From: Cryobacterium ruanii
GTDB lineage: Bacteria; Actinomycetota; Actinomycetes; Actinomycetales; Microbacteriaceae
Direction: 5' to 3'
DNA length: 64,000 bases
Assembly (NCBI RefSeq): GCF_004404055.1
Contig: NZ_SOHK01000012.1
Location: 62,001-126,000, forward strand
Below the pieces are notes generated by a model that saw only the letters and a list, made by a program, of their open reading frames with translations, was not told the origin of the DNA and ran no database searches. Position 1 is the stretch's first letter, and every line of letters starts with the position of its first letter. The position numbers and the translations under genes are program-made. Of the stretch, positions 63,196-64,000 are shown one piece after another.

Positions 63196-63614
63196 TCCCC
63201 GTTCTGGCTGACCTCACCGTCGGCAGCGTCGTCGCTGAGGCGAGTTTCTCATTGACGCGCGATTCACTCGTGCGCTACGCCGGGGCATCCGGTGATTTCA
63301 ATCCGATTCACTACCGCGATGATGTCGCGCGGTCGGTGGGCCTGTCGGGCGTACTTGCCCACGGCATGCTCACCATGGGCCTGGCCGTGCAGCCCGTCGT
63401 CGACTGGGCTGGCGACCCCGCCAGGGTCATTGACTACCAGGTGCGATTTACCCGCCCGGTCTTCGTCGACGCCACCGTTGGCGCCGTTGTGATGGTCGTC
63501 GCCAAGGTCGGCGCGCTCGAGCCCGACGCCGGAATCGTGCGCATCGACCTGACCGTGACCTTCAACGGCGCGACCGTTCTCGGCAAGGCGCAGGCGCGCG
63601 TCAACCTGGCCTGA
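63192..63614 (+). CDS. MaoC family dehydratase catalytic subunit (HadB-like)
   Basis: The 140-residue hot-dog protein has the hydratase-2 motif YAGASGDFNPIHYRDDVARS with catalytic Asp and His near residues 35-40, and VLAHGMLTMGLAVQPVVDW. With the upstream subunit it should form a heterodimeric fatty-acid elongation dehydratase. The next gene is murB, an arrangement familiar in actinobacteria. Confidence 0.9.
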   Translation: MIPVLADLTVGSVVAEASFSLTRDSLVRYAGASGDFNPIHYRDDVARSVGLSGVLAHGMLTMGLAVQPVVDWAGDPARVIDYQVRFTRPVFVDATVGAVVMVVAKVGALEPDAGIVRIDLTVTFNGATVLGKAQARVNLA

Positions 63615-63618
63615 ACTC

Positions 63619-64000
63619 ATGATCGAACCCGTTCCCCTGAGCACGCTCACCACCTTTCGCGTCGGCGGGCCACCCGCCGCGCGGGTCGCGCCGGCCACCG
63701 AGCAGGACCTCATCGACGAGACCCTCGCCGTCTGGGGCCTGGATGAGAACTGGCTGCTGCTCGGCGGCGGTTCCAACACCATCGTCGCCGACGAGGGCTT
63801 CGACGGCATCGTAATTCAGGTGGTGACGCGCGGCATCGCGGTGCTCGGCCGCGAAACGGATGCCGCTGACAGCGTCGATCCCCTCGCCGTCGGCCCCGAA
63901 TCGGTCACCGACGGCGGCGAACAGGTACGCCTGCGCGTGCAGGCCGGTGAACCCTGGGACGACCTCGTCGCCTATGCGGTGGACCACGGCTGGGCCGGCA
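63619..64000 (+). CDS. murB: UDP-N-acetylenolpyruvoylglucosamine reductase, cut by right edge
   Basis: The frame is open from ATG 63619 to the end of the window (about 127 codons). It has PLSTLTTFRVGGPPAARVAP and WLLLGGGSNTIVADEGFDGI, the FAD-binding start of MurB, then VQAGEPWDDLVAYAVDHGWA. MurB reduces the enolpyruvyl group to make UDP-MurNAc. An acidic insertion (ETDAADSVDPLAVGPESVTD) after the FAD region looks longer than usual. Confidence 0.95.
   Translation, partial: MIEPVPLSTLTTFRVGGPPAARVAPATEQDLIDETLAVWGLDENWLLLGGGSNTIVADEGFDGIVIQVVTRGIAVLGRETDAADSVDPLAVGPESVTDGGEQVRLRVQAGEPWDDLVAYAVDHGWAG

Overview
The window is a GC-rich, densely coding chromosomal segment from an actinobacterium, most likely a member of the Microbacteriaceae (Cryobacterium-like). 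This is an inference from several things read here: the 32-residue ribosomal protein bS22 gene, a DUF7882-type gene pair, an almost complete menaquinone pathway, a chaplin-like relic, high-GC codon use, and a recurrent GGCATCCG/CGGATGCC word. No rRNA gene is present, so the genus is not fixed.

Layout. 0-5.4 kb: a truncated FMN-reductase-like gene, a broken chaplin-like gene, tRNA-Arg, an iron-sulfur (6-4)-type photolyase, an SDR oxidoreductase, a MarR regulator and an orphan OmpR-type winged-helix regulator. 5.8-14 kb is mostly housekeeping: upp, tadA, a CDF exporter, proC, a MinD/ParA-like ATPase, a two-gene potassium uptake system, an ArsR-type regulator, bS22, a glutaredoxin-like protein and a Dabb protein. 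14-20.4 kb: archaeal-type AspRS, then a tightly overlapping phosphatase-TlpA-CcdA-ResB-CcsB run (system II cytochrome c maturation). 20.4-34 kb: menaquinone and isoprenoid genes (menC, menB, menE, menA, menD, menF, menG, a polyprenyl diphosphate synthase and an FprA-type ferredoxin reductase), interrupted by a sigma-70 factor, the DUF7882 pair, small membrane proteins and a decayed 2Fe-2S reductase. Cytochrome c assembly and quinone synthesis lie side by side, so much of the respiratory chain's cofactor supply is encoded here.

34-40 kb: YajQ, tRNA-Tyr, inositol monophosphatase, an M23 peptidase, a small alarmone synthetase, a GH13 glucosidase, and tRNA-Thr plus tRNA-Met next to a decayed tyrosine integrase. 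40.4-47.6 kb is the most accessory-looking part: a MarR/TspO-like/MFS efflux unit with a palindromic operator candidate, a frameshifted gene, a Pr6Pr membrane protein, a secretory-lipase-like hydrolase, a DUF4287 protein and a RibD-type reductase. 47.8-53.1 kb is a thiamin locus: a TPP riboswitch upstream of thiD, a convergent thiE, and thiO-thiS-thiG-thiF divergent from thiE. A 134-bp near-perfect tandem duplication at the thiG/thiF junction creates a small chimeric ORF.

53.1-58.5 kb: a probable amide or ureide catabolic unit (amidase, M20 carbamoylase-type hydrolase, MHS-type transporter, LysR regulator). 58.6-64 kb: a 54-residue membrane protein, an ABM monooxygenase, a LacI regulator with two operator-like palindromes and a coupled PfkB kinase, a HEAT-repeat protein, a GNAT acetyltransferase, a HadA/HadB-type dehydratase pair, and murB cut by the right edge.

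I found no convincing wholly new defence or biosynthetic system. The best leads are the thiG/thiF duplication, the LacI operator pair, the riboswitch whose conserved 3' segment doubles as a Shine-Dalgarno, the integrase relic, the ThiF lacking zinc cysteines, and the DUF7882 pair.
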